Assembly: GCA_031271045.1 (NCBI GenBank)
Contig: JAISWO010000067.1
Coordinates: 1-44,538, forward strand
Source: Tannerellaceae bacterium
GTDB taxonomy: Bacteria; Bacteroidota; Bacteroidia; Bacteroidales; Tannerellaceae
Length of the DNA stretch: 44,538 nt
Reading direction: 5' to 3'
Below the pieces are notes generated by a model that had not been told where the DNA came from, did no database searches, and worked only from the letters and a program-made list of their open reading frames with translations. Made by a program: the position numbers and the translations under genes. Every line of letters begins with the position of its first letter. The stretch's first letter is position 1. Below, one piece after another: positions 7,747 through 16,139 of the stretch.

Positions 7747-8912
7747 GTGCTTTGTGGGGAGAGCAGTTGGGCGCTTTCCTTATTATATATATGGTATGTT
7801 GTCTTTTTGTTGGGCAGGATGTCCATGAACAGGAGCATTTGTTCGAAGCGTGCGTCGGGATGGCAGAAGGCGATGTCGGTGAAGGCTTTCATTTGGTTGC
7901 GGCGGCAGATGGCGTCCATTACGCGCTGGGTATCCAGGTCCCAGTGGTTGACATATTCGAGTTCGGGCATCCGTTGCAGGGCGGCGTCTTTGATGGTTTC
8001 AAAGTGGGCTTCGCGGCAGAGGATGAGCAGGCGTCGTTTCTTGAGCGTCCGGGGCTTCTTAGTTGTCTTTTGGGCGCCGTTCCGGCGAAAGAGGGCAGCG
8101 GTTCCGATGGCTAAGCGTATGAGGGAGGACATGAGCCATCCGGAGCGGGGGTAGTATTTCCTGTAGAAGATGAGCATGGCGCCGTAGAAGCTTTTTACGT
8201 AGCGTTGCCGGTCTTGTTTGGCGCTTTCGCCTTTGTAATGGAGGATGCGTTCGGGGACGTAGTAGTTGCTGTATCCGCCGAGGACGATGCGGTAGGAGAG
8301 GTCGATGTCTTCGCCGTACATGAAGAAGGCTTCGTCCAGTTCGCCGGCTTTGAGCAGGGCTTCACGGCGTATCATCATAAAGGCGCCGGAGAGGACGTCG
8401 ACGCGGTGTTGTTGGTCGGGGCTCAGGTAGGAGAGGCGGTAGCGGGCGAACCAGCGGGAGCCGGGGAAGAGCTTGGAGAGGCCGGACATTTTGCAGAAGG
8501 CGACCCAGGGGGAGGGGAAGCCGCGTTTGCTTTCGGGCAGGAAGGCGCCGTGGGCGTTGATCATCTTCAGGCCGGCGGCGCCGGCTTCGGGGTGTTCGTC
8601 GAGGAAGAAGCAGAGCGTGCGCAGACATTCTTCGCCTATGACGGTGTCGGGGTTGAGCAGCAGTACGTACTGTCCTGTTGTGCGGCGGATGGCCTGGTTG
8701 TTGGCGACGGCGAATCCGGGGTTGTGGGCGTTTTCGATGAATGTGACTTCCGGGAAGCGCGGACGGAGGTAGTCTATTGATCCGTCGGTGGAGCCGTTAT
8801 CGACGACCCATACTTCGGCTTCGAGTCCGTCTGCACTTCGGCGTACGGAGCGCAGGCATTGCTCGAGGAGGTATTTTACGTTGTAATTGACAATGACAAT
8901 CGACAGTTTCAT
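7743..8912 (-). CDS. GT2-family glycosyltransferase with a C-terminal extension
   Basis: A 389-aa cytoplasmic or membrane-associated transferase of the rhamnosyltransferase-like GT2 group. The GT-A domain fills residues 1-270: SIVIVNYN at the start, VVDNGSTDGS for nucleotide binding, LLLNPDT as the metal-binding DxD equivalent, and a FFMYGEDIDLSYR acceptor-loop signature (ED). After a lysine-rich linker (about 280-295) comes a further 90 residues (RLLILCREAHFETIK...) that are not part of the usual GT2 fold and look like a partial Rossmann-type domain; I do not recognise it. It lies 24 bases after recR and overlaps the acetyltransferase gene by 4 bases. A role in cell-surface polysaccharide or glycoprotein synthesis is likely. 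Confidence 0.9.
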   Translation of the reverse strand: MKLSIVIVNYNVKYLLEQCLRSVRRSADGLEAEVWVVDNGSTDGSIDYLRPRFPEVTFIENAHNPGFAVANNQAIRRTTGQYVLLLNPDTVIGEECLRTLCFFLDEHPEAGAAGLKMINAHGAFLPESKRGFPSPWVAFCKMSGLSKLFPGSRWFARYRLSYLSPDQQHRVDVLSGAFMMIRREALLKAGELDEAFFMYGEDIDLSYRIVLGGYSNYYVPERILHYKGESAKQDRQRYVKSFYGAMLIFYRKYYPRSGWLMSSLIRLAIGTAALFRRNGAQKTTKKPRTLKKRRLLILCREAHFETIKDAALQRMPELEYVNHWDLDTQRVMDAICRRNQMKAFTDIAFCHPDARFEQMLLFMDILPNKKTTYHIYNKESAQLLSPQST

Positions 8913-8936
8913 GCTTTCTTCGTTGCGGGTTATGGG

Positions 8937-9551
8937 TTATGGACAGGTGAAGCGGGTGCGCGACGTGATGGCGCGTCCGAGGGTGATTTCGTCGGCGTAT
9001 TCGATTTCGTCGCCCACGGAGACGCCGCGTGCGATGACGGTGACGTTCACCGGCTGGTGCGCGAGCTTGCGGTAGATGAAGAAGCCTGTCGTATCGCCTT
9101 CCATCGTTGCGCTCAGGGCGAGGATGACTTCCTGCACGTTTTCCCGGGCTACGCGTTGCACGAGGCTGTCGACCTGGAGGTCGCCGGGCCCGATGCCGTC
9201 CATGGGCGAGAGGATGCCTCCGAGGACGTGATAGAGGCCGCGGAACTGCCCCGTATTTTCGATAGCCAGGACTTCGCGGATGTTTTCCACTACGCAAACG
9301 ATGCTCCGGTCGCGGTGCGGGTCGGCGCAGATGCTGCACTGTTCGTCTTCGCATATATTGTGGCACGTGCGGCAGTACTTCACTTCGCGACGGAGGGCGA
9401 GCAGTGCGGCGGCAAAGCGTTCAGTGTATTCCACGTCTCTGCGCAGCATGTAAAGGGCCAGGCGAAGGGCTGTCTTTTGCCCTACTCCGGGCAAGGATGC
9501 CAGCGCGTTGACTGCGTTGTCGAGCAGAGTGGATGATTTCTTCCGGTTCAT
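8937..9551 (-). CDS. recR: recombination mediator RecR
   Basis: RecR joins RecO (and RecF) to load RecA on SSB-coated single-stranded DNA in gap repair. The 204-aa product has the helix-hairpin-helix near the N-terminus ([18 protein letters not shown]), the C4 zinc finger ([16 protein letters not shown]) and a TOPRIM domain starting at SIVCVVEN. Length matches the family. The frame is open further to 9620, but the family begins a few residues before the helix-hairpin-helix, so the ATG at 9551 (MNRKKSS) is used; it lies 26 bases after a -7-like element. It is the first gene of a five-gene operon that also contains the UvrD/PcrA-type helicase. Confidence 0.95.
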   Translation of the reverse strand: MNRKKSSTLLDNAVNALASLPGVGQKTALRLALYMLRRDVEYTERFAAALLALRREVKYCRTCHNICEDEQCSICADPHRDRSIVCVVENIREVLAIENTGQFRGLYHVLGGILSPMDGIGPGDLQVDSLVQRVARENVQEVILALSATMEGDTTGFFIYRKLAHQPVNVTVIARGVSVGDEIEYADEITLGRAITSRTRFTCP

Positions 9552-9577
9552 TTCCTTCGTTTTACTTTCTGATGCAG

Positions 9578-9585
9578 CAAATATA
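9578..9585 (-). promoter_or_regulatory. candidate -7 element of the recR operon
   Basis: Read on the minus strand this is TATATTTG, a match to TAnnTTTG, placed 26 bases before the recR ATG. No good TTTG is seen at the -33 position. Confidence 0.45.
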
Positions 9586-9678
9586 CGGGATAAATGTGGA
9601 TTATCACACCGTGGTATCAAAATCCCGCCGCGGGGTGCCGTCAGGATGGCTTTCTTTCGCCAAGGGTAGGGGAGGGGC

Positions 9679-9870
9679 TATCGAAAACCTTCCGGCTGAG
9701 ATCTAAAACCTTCCAGATAGGATCTAATTTCTTACGAATAAGATCTAAATTCTTCTGAATGAGATCGAAAACATTCTAAATGAGATCAAAATTCTTGCAA
9801 ATGGGATCGAATTTCTTGTTAATGGGATCGAATTTCTTGTCAATGGGATCGAATTTATTCTGACCGGGAT
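9679..9870. repeat. 21-bp-phased imperfect tandem array with GATC in each unit
   Basis: Nine units of exactly 21 bp, of the form GATCGAATTTCTTGTNAATGG, with diverged first units. GATC begins at 9700, 9721, 9742, 9763, 9784, 9805, 9826 and 9847, then GATT at 9868; the first unit (9679) reads TATC. Only the period, the GATC and the A/T run after it are conserved; the rest drifts towards the left. Twenty-one base pairs is two helical turns, so GATC sites and A/T runs all face the same side of the helix and could bend the DNA. There are no unique spacers, so it is not a CRISPR. Confidence 0.9.
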
Positions 9871-9885
9871 TGAATGATAATGGTG

Positions 9886-9893
9886 CAAAGATA
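9886..9893 (-). promoter_or_regulatory. TATCTTTG box facing into the 21-bp array
   Basis: On the minus strand TATCTTTG fits TAnnTTTG and would start transcription about 15 bases before the 21-bp array. No -33 element is evident. If real, it would produce an RNA made mostly of the repeat, leading towards recR. Confidence 0.2.
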
Positions 9894-9913
9894 AGAAAGA
9901 AAGCTCGAAAAAT

Positions 9914-9968
9914 GAGAAAAAAAGGCCCGGAAAATATTCCTCCTGGTAGAAGAATAATTTTCCGGGCC
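9914..9968 (-). terminator. intrinsic terminator of the prolyl oligopeptidase gene
   Basis: On the minus strand GGCCCGGAAAAT pairs with ATTTTCCGGGCC across a loop of about 20 bases, then a run of seven T follows. It lies 44 bases after the peptidase stop, in the right orientation. Confidence 0.85.
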
Positions 9969-10011
9969 GTTCCCCGGCAAAGATCTGCCGGGATGCGGGA
10001 AAGGGAAGGGA

Positions 10012-12126
10012 TCAGCGGAGCGGCATGTCGAGGTTGTACATGATGAAGGCAAAGATGTCGGCGTATTCATCCAGTACTTTGCTGATGGGTTTGCCGGATC
10101 CGTGACCGGCCTTGGTCTCGATGCGAATCAGTTTGGGAGCGTCGCCGGTGTCGGCGGCCTGGAGTGTGGCGGCATACTTAAAAGAATGGGCCGGGACGAC
10201 GCGGTCGTCGTGATCGGCCGTTGTCACAAGGATGGCCGGGTAGGGAGTACCGCCGTTGCGGATATTATGCAGGGGCGAGTAGGCGTGCAGATAATCGAAC
10301 ATCTCGCGGCTGTCGGCGCTTGTACCATAGTCGCTGGCCCAGTTCCATCCGATGGTGAAGGTGTGGTAGCGCAACATGTCCATGACGCCGACCTGCGGCA
10401 CGGCGGCGCGGAAGAGGTCCGGACGCTGGTTGACCACAGCGCCGACGAGCAGTCCGCCGTTCGAGCCTCCGTTGACGGCAAGCTTTTGCGACGACGTATA
10501 TTGTTCGGCGATCAGGTATTCTGCGGCGGCGATGAAGTCGTCGAAGACGTTTTGCTTGTTCAGCTTCGTGCCTGCCTGGTGCCATTCTTCGCCATACTCG
10601 CCACCTCCGCGGAGGACGGCCTGGGCGTAGATGCCTCCGTTCTCAATAAACGCCAGGCGATAGACGGAGAAGCTTGGGTTCATGCTGATGTTGAATCCTC
10701 CGTATCCGTAGAGGAGGGCCGGGTTGGCGCCGTTCTTTTGCAGGCCTTTCCGGTAGGTGAGGAACAAGGGTATCTTCGTCCCGTCCTTGCCGGTATAGAA
10801 GACCTGTTCGGTGGTATAATCTTCGGGGTTAAAGGCTACTTTGGGCGCCAGGTAGAGTTCCGACGTATGGGCGTCGAGATCGTACCGGAAGATGGTCGGC
10901 GGATAGGTGAACGAGGTGAAGGTATAGAACATCTCCTTCTCGTCCTTGTCACCGCTGAAAGAGACGGCGCCCAAGGTGGGCAATTCGATCTCCTGCTCGA
11001 GGCGTCCTTCGGTCGTATAGACGTAGGCGTGATGCGAAGCGTCTTTCTCGTAGGTGAGGATGAGCTTGCCCCCGATGATAGCGGCGCGACTGAGGACGGA
11101 TTCCGCTTCGGGGATCAGCTCCTTCCAGTTGGGTAGCCTTGGGGAGGCGATGTCGGCTGTCATGATGCGGTATTTCGGCGCCCCGTAATTGGTGAGCAGA
11201 TATATTTTGTCGCCCACCAGCTCGATGGGCTCGTAGGTGTATTCCATATCGTCGGTCAGGACGTTCACCGGGGCATTCTTCCGGGTGAGGTCTTTGATGA
11301 AAAGATTGTTGCCGCTTCCGGCTCCGGATTCGGAGATGAACAGGAGGCGTTCGTCTTCGCTTACGCCGGCGGAGTAGAAACGTTTCGGCTCGGCGGGATT
11401 ATGATAGGCCAGGATGTCGTCCGACTGGGGCGTTCCCAGTTTGTGATAATATATTTTGTGACTTTCGTTGACGTTGGAGAACTCCTTCCCGGCTACCGGT
11501 GCGTCGTATGCGCTGTAATAGAAGCCGTCCTGCTGCCAGGCTGCTCCGCTGAACTTGGCCCAGAGGATGTGGTCGTCCAGGTGCTGCCCGGTGGCGAGGT
11601 CTATCACATAGATTTCGCGCCAGTCCGAACCGCTTCGCGAGATAGTATAAGCCAGATACTTGCCGTCGCTGGAGAAAGACGTGCCGCTCAGCGCCACCGT
11701 CCCGTCGTCGGACAGCGTATTGGGGTCGAGCAACACCCTGGCTTCTCCGTCTAAGAATTCTTTGACATAGAAGACGCTCTGGTTCTGTAGTCCGTCGTTC
11801 TTGAAGAAATAGTATTTTCCGTCTTTCTTCTGAGGGGAACCGATCTTCTCGTAGTTGGCCAGATCGGTGAGACGCTGCTTCAGGCGATCCCGGAAGGGGA
11901 TTTTCGACAGGTATTCCCTTGTCACCTTGTTTTCGGCTTCCACCCATGCGGCGGTAGCCTGCGATGTGTCGTTCTCCAACCAACGATAAGGGTCGGCCAC
12001 TTCCGTCCCGAAATAAGTATCTACCGTATTGTCTTTCTCCGTGACGGGATAGACCGTCTTAGCTCCCGGTTGACATGCGCCTAAGATCACCATGCTGCTT
12101 AATAAAATTACGTGTTGAGTTTTCAT
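10012..12126 (-). CDS. prolyl oligopeptidase (S9A), lipoprotein
   Basis: A 704-aa prolyl endopeptidase that cuts short peptides after proline. The start has a lipoprotein signal (MKTQHVILLSSMVILGAC, Cys18), so it is membrane-anchored in the periplasm or at the surface, unlike cytosolic mammalian forms. The N-terminal seven-bladed propeller region (about 70-420) gates the site. The catalytic alpha/beta-hydrolase carries GGSNGG (Ser555), the Asp in ADHDDRVVP and His675 in AGHGSGKP. The triad is complete and the length is normal. It stands alone, divergent from upp, with a promoter element upstream and a strong terminator downstream. Together with the DPP IV-type enzyme at the left end it gives two proline-specific peptidases within 12 kb. 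Confidence 0.94.
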   Translation of the reverse strand: MKTQHVILLSSMVILGACQPGAKTVYPVTEKDNTVDTYFGTEVADPYRWLENDTSQATAAWVEAENKVTREYLSKIPFRDRLKQRLTDLANYEKIGSPQKKDGKYYFFKNDGLQNQSVFYVKEFLDGEARVLLDPNTLSDDGTVALSGTSFSSDGKYLAYTISRSGSDWREIYVIDLATGQHLDDHILWAKFSGAAWQQDGFYYSAYDAPVAGKEFSNVNESHKIYYHKLGTPQSDDILAYHNPAEPKRFYSAGVSEDERLLFISESGAGSGNNLFIKDLTRKNAPVNVLTDDMEYTYEPIELVGDKIYLLTNYGAPKYRIMTADIASPRLPNWKELIPEAESVLSRAAIIGGKLILTYEKDASHHAYVYTTEGRLEQEIELPTLGAVSFSGDKDEKEMFYTFTSFTYPPTIFRYDLDAHTSELYLAPKVAFNPEDYTTEQVFYTGKDGTKIPLFLTYRKGLQKNGANPALLYGYGGFNISMNPSFSVYRLAFIENGGIYAQAVLRGGGEYGEEWHQAGTKLNKQNVFDDFIAAAEYLIAEQYTSSQKLAVNGGSNGGLLVGAVVNQRPDLFRAAVPQVGVMDMLRYHTFTIGWNWASDYGTSADSREMFDYLHAYSPLHNIRNGGTPYPAILVTTADHDDRVVPAHSFKYAATLQAADTGDAPKLIRIETKAGHGSGKPISKVLDEYADIFAFIMYNLDMPLR

Positions 12127-12166
12127 ACATTACATACATTAATTAATTACTTGTTATTAATTCCCG

Positions 12167-12174
12167 CAAATATA
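12167..12174 (-). promoter_or_regulatory. candidate -7 element of the prolyl oligopeptidase gene
   Basis: Minus-strand TATATTTG matches TAnnTTTG and lies about 40 bases before the start codon at 12126. No TTTG is seen at the right distance for -33. Confidence 0.5.
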
Positions 12175-12253
12175 CGGATAGTCTTAAAAAGGGAGGAGAT
12201 TATTTGCCCGTCAGGTGAAATATATTTACATTCGGCCATTCAAATCAAAAGAC

Positions 12254-12910
12254 ATGAAGATCATACATCTGGGAGAATCCAACAGTATACTGAACCGGTT
12301 CGTAGCCGAACTGCGTGACGTGAAGATACAGAAAGAGCGGATGCGTTTCCGCCGGAACATCGAACGCATCGGCGAAATAATGGCTTACGAGATAAGCAAG
12401 ACGTTTGCGTATAGTCAGAAGGGCATTGTTTCGCCTTTGGGAACTGCCCGGATGTATACGCCCGACGTCCGCGTGGTGATCAGCACCATCCTGCGAGCCG
12501 GTCTGCCGTATCATCAAGGCTTCCTCAGCTATCTGGACGATGCGGAGAACGCCTTCGTCTCGGCCTATCGCAAGTATAAAGACCGCCTGAATTTCGACAT
12601 TCACATCGAATATATCGCTTCGCCTTCGCTGACGGGCAAAACGCTTATCATTACCGATCCGATGCTGGCTACGGGGAGTTCGATGGAATTAGCTTACCGG
12701 GCCTTGAAGACCAAAGGCGAACCCGCCTGTATCCACCTGGCCTCGATCATTGCCAGCCGGCAAGCCGTGGAATATATACAGGAAGTCATGCCCGCAGGAC
12801 GCACCACTCTCTGGCTGGCTGCCATTGACGATGATCTGAACGACCATTCGTATATCGTTCCCGGACTGGGCGACGCCGGCGACCTGGCCTATGGCGAAAA
12901 AGAAGATTGA
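12254..12910 (+). CDS. upp: uracil phosphoribosyltransferase
   Basis: Pyrimidine salvage enzyme that joins uracil and PRPP to make UMP in the cytoplasm. The 218-aa protein has the PRPP-binding loop ITDPMLATGSS near residue 135 and a C-terminal uracil-binding region ending VPGLGDAGDLAYG, the family signature (PG-x-GDAGDR-x-YG) with Leu in place of the usual Arg. The frame opens earlier at 12215, but the family begins at M-K-I-I, so the ATG at 12254 is used. It is divergent from the prolyl oligopeptidase gene. Its stop codon is the first part of a 17-bp tandem repeat shared with the convergent TPR gene side. Confidence 0.93.
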   Translation: MKIIHLGESNSILNRFVAELRDVKIQKERMRFRRNIERIGEIMAYEISKTFAYSQKGIVSPLGTARMYTPDVRVVISTILRAGLPYHQGFLSYLDDAENAFVSAYRKYKDRLNFDIHIEYIASPSLTGKTLIITDPMLATGSSMELAYRALKTKGEPACIHLASIIASRQAVEYIQEVMPAGRTTLWLAAIDDDLNDHSYIVPGLGDAGDLAYGEKED

Positions 12911-12937
12911 GGAAGCGAAGGATTTGAGGAAGCGAAG
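12908..12937. repeat. short tandem repeat at the upp stop codon
   Basis: TGAGGAAGCGAAG occurs at 12908-12920 and 12925-12937, a 17-bp period. The first copy contains the upp stop (TGA at 12908-12910). It fills nearly the whole gap between upp and the convergent TPR gene. Confidence 0.7.
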
Positions 12938-12940
12938 CCG

Positions 12941-14257
12941 TCAGTTACTGTTATTCTTGTCGCTGAGGTATTCCTTCGTGAGGTCTTCGGGAGGGATGTA
13001 CTTCGTAGCGAACAGGGCATCCGGATTGAAATGAAGAATCTTTTTGTAGTAGGTAGCAATCTTGCCCAGGTTCTCGTCCGAGAACATGGTGTTCTTGTCT
13101 TTGAAGAATTTCTGGTACTCCTCGTCGTCCTTGTGCTCTTCATGAATTGAGTTTAATTGCTGAAGTATCTTGCCGGTTATCTCCATAGCCAGTTCTTCCC
13201 TGCCGGATTCCAGATAATTGAGCGCCAAGAGGGATAAGATACGGACATTATCGGGGAATATGCCGGCTGCGTCTAAGAGCACTTGCGAGGCTTCCTTTTT
13301 GCGATCTGTCTCGACGCAACAACGGATGAGGCTGATATAGACTCCTACGTCGCAGGCGTCCGATCCTTCATCGACAATCTCCTTGAGCATCCGGTATGCC
13401 TGCTCGTAATCATCCAGCTTGATGCAACATTCGGCCATGAGGATCTTGATGCGGTTGGCCGATATTTCGTTGGTTGTTATTTCCGAATAGACTTCGAGCG
13501 CTTTTTCGTAGTTCTCGTTCATGAACAGGCAGTATGCTTTGAGCACTTTCAGGTCTTCGTCCGAATCGTCGCAGGCAAGCGCAAAGTCGAAGGCGTCGAT
13601 GGCGTTGTCGAAATCGTTTGTCATCGAATAGAGGCGTCCCAGCGTAAACCAGTAATCATACGAATAGGGTTCCTGGTCGATGAGTTCGTTGCAGAGGGTG
13701 ATCGCTTTGTCGAAATCGCCTTCTACCTCGCAGAGGTAGCATAGCTCGTCTTTCAGCACCGGATTGTCGGGGAACATTTGCAGGCCCCATTCGGCCATGT
13801 GCCGGGCTTCGCCCATCATCTCCAGGTCGCTCAGCGCCGGCGTCAGATATTCGAACAGCTCTTCCATATAATCGCAGTCCGCCTTGATCAGCTCTTCCAT
13901 ATATTCGACGGCTTGGGGATATTTGCCGAGTGCGCAGTAACATTCCAGCCGTATCATATCTGCTTCCTCGTCGTCTATTTCGGTAAGAGTTGCCAGGTAG
14001 TCCAGGGCTTTTTGGTATTCTTCGCAGTAGAGGAAATAGCGACACTTCCGTACTTTCAGGTCAGGATTGTCGGGATGCAGGCGGAGCCCCAGTTTGAGAA
14101 GAGGTTCGTAGTGCGTGACCTCGTCTTTTTCTTCCAGACTATCGAGCAGGGCGCCCAGTTCGTCGGCGTCGAAGTAGGGCTCGACACCTTTGCGGCAAGC
14201 AGCGAGATAGCGTTGCAGCAGCGTGGATATTTCGTCTTGATTCATGGATGAGGGCAT
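12941..14257 (-). CDS. tetratricopeptide-repeat protein
   Basis: A 438-aa soluble acidic protein made of TPR-like helical pairs, seen as recurrent motifs such as EYQKALDYL, DFDKAITLCNEL, DFDNAIDAFDFAL, NYEKALEVYSEI and DYEQAYRMLKEI at about 34-residue steps between residues 70 and 330. TPR proteins act as scaffolds; the partner is unknown. There is no signal peptide, so it is probably cytoplasmic. It begins 12 bases after the glnS stop and is co-transcribed with it. A second ATG at 14245 (MNQDEIS) is an equally plausible start. The end is rich in charged residues. I cannot name it further. Confidence 0.88.
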   Translation of the reverse strand: MPSSMNQDEISTLLQRYLAACRKGVEPYFDADELGALLDSLEEKDEVTHYEPLLKLGLRLHPDNPDLKVRKCRYFLYCEEYQKALDYLATLTEIDDEEADMIRLECYCALGKYPQAVEYMEELIKADCDYMEELFEYLTPALSDLEMMGEARHMAEWGLQMFPDNPVLKDELCYLCEVEGDFDKAITLCNELIDQEPYSYDYWFTLGRLYSMTNDFDNAIDAFDFALACDDSDEDLKVLKAYCLFMNENYEKALEVYSEITTNEISANRIKILMAECCIKLDDYEQAYRMLKEIVDEGSDACDVGVYISLIRCCVETDRKKEASQVLLDAAGIFPDNVRILSLLALNYLESGREELAMEITGKILQQLNSIHEEHKDDEEYQKFFKDKNTMFSDENLGKIATYYKKILHFNPDALFATKYIPPEDLTKEYLSDKNNSN

Positions 14258-14269
14258 CAGATGGGGGGA

Positions 14270-15970
14270 TTATTCTTTGTCTTTTAAATTGCTCCACGTG
14301 TTTTTCAGCGACACGGTGCGATTGAATATCAGTTGGTCGTCGCGGCTGTCGGGGTCGAGATTGAAATAGCCGATGCGCTGGAACTGGAAAGAGTCCAGCG
14401 GTGCGGCTTTCTTCAGTTCCGCTTCCACGCGGCAGTTGGTAAGGATAGTCAGGGAGCCGGGGTTGAGCAGTTCGAAGAAATCTTTGTCTTTTTCTTCCGA
14501 TGGGTTTTCTACCATGAACAGGCGGTCGTACAGGCGTACTTCGGCGGGCAGGCTATGGGCGACGGATACCCAGTGCAGGGTTCCTTTCACTTTGCGGTTG
14601 CTGTCGGGCCGTCCGCTCAGGGTGGCGGGGTCGTATTCGGCGTAGATTTCTTCTATGGTGCCGTCCGGGGTTTTGCGACAGCCGGTGCAGCGGACGATGT
14701 AGGCGTTTTTCAGGCGCACTTCCTGTCCGGGTGTCATGCGGAAGTATTTCTTGGGGGCGTCTTCCATGAAGTCTTCGCGTTCGATATAGAGTTCGCGGCT
14801 GAAGGCTATGGTGTGCGTCCCGGCGGATGGGTCTTCGGGGTTGTTGACGGCTTCCATTGCTTCGACTTGTCCTTCGGGGTAGTTGGTCAGTATCAGCCGG
14901 ACGGGGTCTAATACGGCGGATACGCGGGGAGCTTTGATGTTGAGGTCTTCGCGTACGGCGTGTTCGAGCAAGGCGACGTCGATGATGCCGTCGTATTTGG
15001 TATATCCGATCTTATTGACAAAGTTGCGGATGGATTGCGGTGTATAGCCCCGGCGGCGGTATCCGCAGAGGGTGGGCATCCGGGGGTCGTCCCATCCGTT
15101 GACGAGTCCTTCTTTGACGAGTTGCAGCAGTTTGCGTTTGCTCATCACGGTGTAGGTCAGGTTCAGGCGGTTGAACTCTATTTGCCGCGGGCGGTAGTCG
15201 TCTGAGCGGAGGAGTTCGATGTAATAATCGTACAGCGGGCGGTGGACTTCAAATTCGAGCGTGCAGAGCGAGTGGGTGACGCCTTCGAAGTAGTCGCTTT
15301 GTCCGTGGGCGAAGTCGTACATGGGATAGACTTTCCAGGTTGTCCCGGTGCGGTGGTGCGGGTGCTTGATGATGCGGTAGATGATGGGGTCGCGGAAGTG
15401 CATGTTCGGCGATGCCATATCTATCTTGGCGCGGAGGGTCATGCGGCCTTCTTCAAATTCACCGGCTTGCATGCGGCGGAAGAGGTCGAGATTTTCGGCT
15501 ACCGGACGGTTGCGGTAGGGGCTTTCGAGGCCCGGTTGGGTGGGTGTTCCTTTCTGGTTGGCTATTTGTTCGGCGCTTTGTTCGTCTACGTAGGCTTTTC
15601 CTTGTTCGATCAGCCGGACGGCAAAGTCGAAAAGCTGCTGGAAATAGTCGGAGGCATAATATACGGCGTTCCATTGGAATCCCAGCCACCGGATGTCTTC
15701 CATGATGGAGCCGACGTATTCTACGTCTTCTTTTACGGGGTTTGTGTCGTCGAAGCGCAGGTTGCAGATGCCGCCGTACTGTTGGGCTATTCCGAAGTCA
15801 AGGCAAATGGCTTTAGCGTGACCGATATGGAGGTATCCGTTAGGTTCGGGCGGGAAACGTGTTTGGATTCTTTTTCCGTTCTTACTTTCGGCCAGGTCTT
15901 GTTCGACGAATGTTTCTATAAAGTTCAGGCTTTTCCGGCCTTCGTCTTCGTTCTGTTTGAGTTCGTTCAT
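14270..15970 (-). CDS. glnS: glutaminyl-tRNA synthetase
   Basis: Class I synthetase that charges tRNA-Gln with glutamine. The 566-aa protein has PPEPNGYLHIGHAKA with the HIGH motif at residues 48-51, and VMSKRKL, the KMSKS-type loop, near residue 276. The GlnRS insertion DDPRMPTLCGYRRRGYTP follows, then two C-terminal anticodon-binding beta-barrels. Length fits GlnRS (about 550). Glutamate-only GluRS would lack the PEPNGYLHIGHAK context, so the glutamine assignment is firm. It is transcribed from its own promoter element and is followed by the TPR gene. Confidence 0.96.
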   Translation of the reverse strand: MNELKQNEDEGRKSLNFIETFVEQDLAESKNGKRIQTRFPPEPNGYLHIGHAKAICLDFGIAQQYGGICNLRFDDTNPVKEDVEYVGSIMEDIRWLGFQWNAVYYASDYFQQLFDFAVRLIEQGKAYVDEQSAEQIANQKGTPTQPGLESPYRNRPVAENLDLFRRMQAGEFEEGRMTLRAKIDMASPNMHFRDPIIYRIIKHPHHRTGTTWKVYPMYDFAHGQSDYFEGVTHSLCTLEFEVHRPLYDYYIELLRSDDYRPRQIEFNRLNLTYTVMSKRKLLQLVKEGLVNGWDDPRMPTLCGYRRRGYTPQSIRNFVNKIGYTKYDGIIDVALLEHAVREDLNIKAPRVSAVLDPVRLILTNYPEGQVEAMEAVNNPEDPSAGTHTIAFSRELYIEREDFMEDAPKKYFRMTPGQEVRLKNAYIVRCTGCRKTPDGTIEEIYAEYDPATLSGRPDSNRKVKGTLHWVSVAHSLPAEVRLYDRLFMVENPSEEKDKDFFELLNPGSLTILTNCRVEAELKKAAPLDSFQFQRIGYFNLDPDSRDDQLIFNRTVSLKNTWSNLKDKE

Positions 15971-15998
15971 GATAAAACAGGTTTCTTATATGATGCTG

Positions 15999-16006
15999 CA
16001 AATGTA
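15999..16006 (-). promoter_or_regulatory. candidate -7 element of glnS
   Basis: Minus-strand TACATTTG fits TAnnTTTG and sits 28 bases before the glnS ATG. The -33 position has no clear TTTG. Confidence 0.5.
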
Positions 16007-16103
16007 ATTATTTTTTCGTTTGTTGCAGGTTCCGAATACGAACCTGTTCCACCACCTGAGTCAAACATCCACCGGAGTTCTGCGATTTCACGATTATTAC
16101 TGC

Positions 16104-16111
16104 TACCTTTG
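16104..16111 (+). promoter_or_regulatory. candidate -7 element of the DsbD-like gene
   Basis: TACCTTTG fits TAnnTTTG and lies 28 bases before the ATG at 16140, in the divergent region shared with glnS. Confidence 0.45.
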
Positions 16112-16139
16112 TGTCTTATTTTATTAATATGAGTAATGT

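Larger units (their letters stand above)
9552..10011. other. 460-base intergenic region between recR and the prolyl oligopeptidase gene
   Basis: No gene is supported here. It holds, from left to right, the recR promoter element, a G-rich CAAGG-type island (9661-9678), a 21-bp-phased repeat array, a minus-strand TATCTTTG box (9886-9893) and the intrinsic terminator of the peptidase gene. Read on the minus strand, the array gives a heptad-like string broken by one TAG, without an ATG, so it is not called as a gene. Confidence 0.7.

Noticed and set aside
9679-9870. CRISPR array or coding repeat in the 21-bp array
   Set aside because: There are no spacers, the units abut, and on the minus strand the frame has an internal TAG and no ATG.
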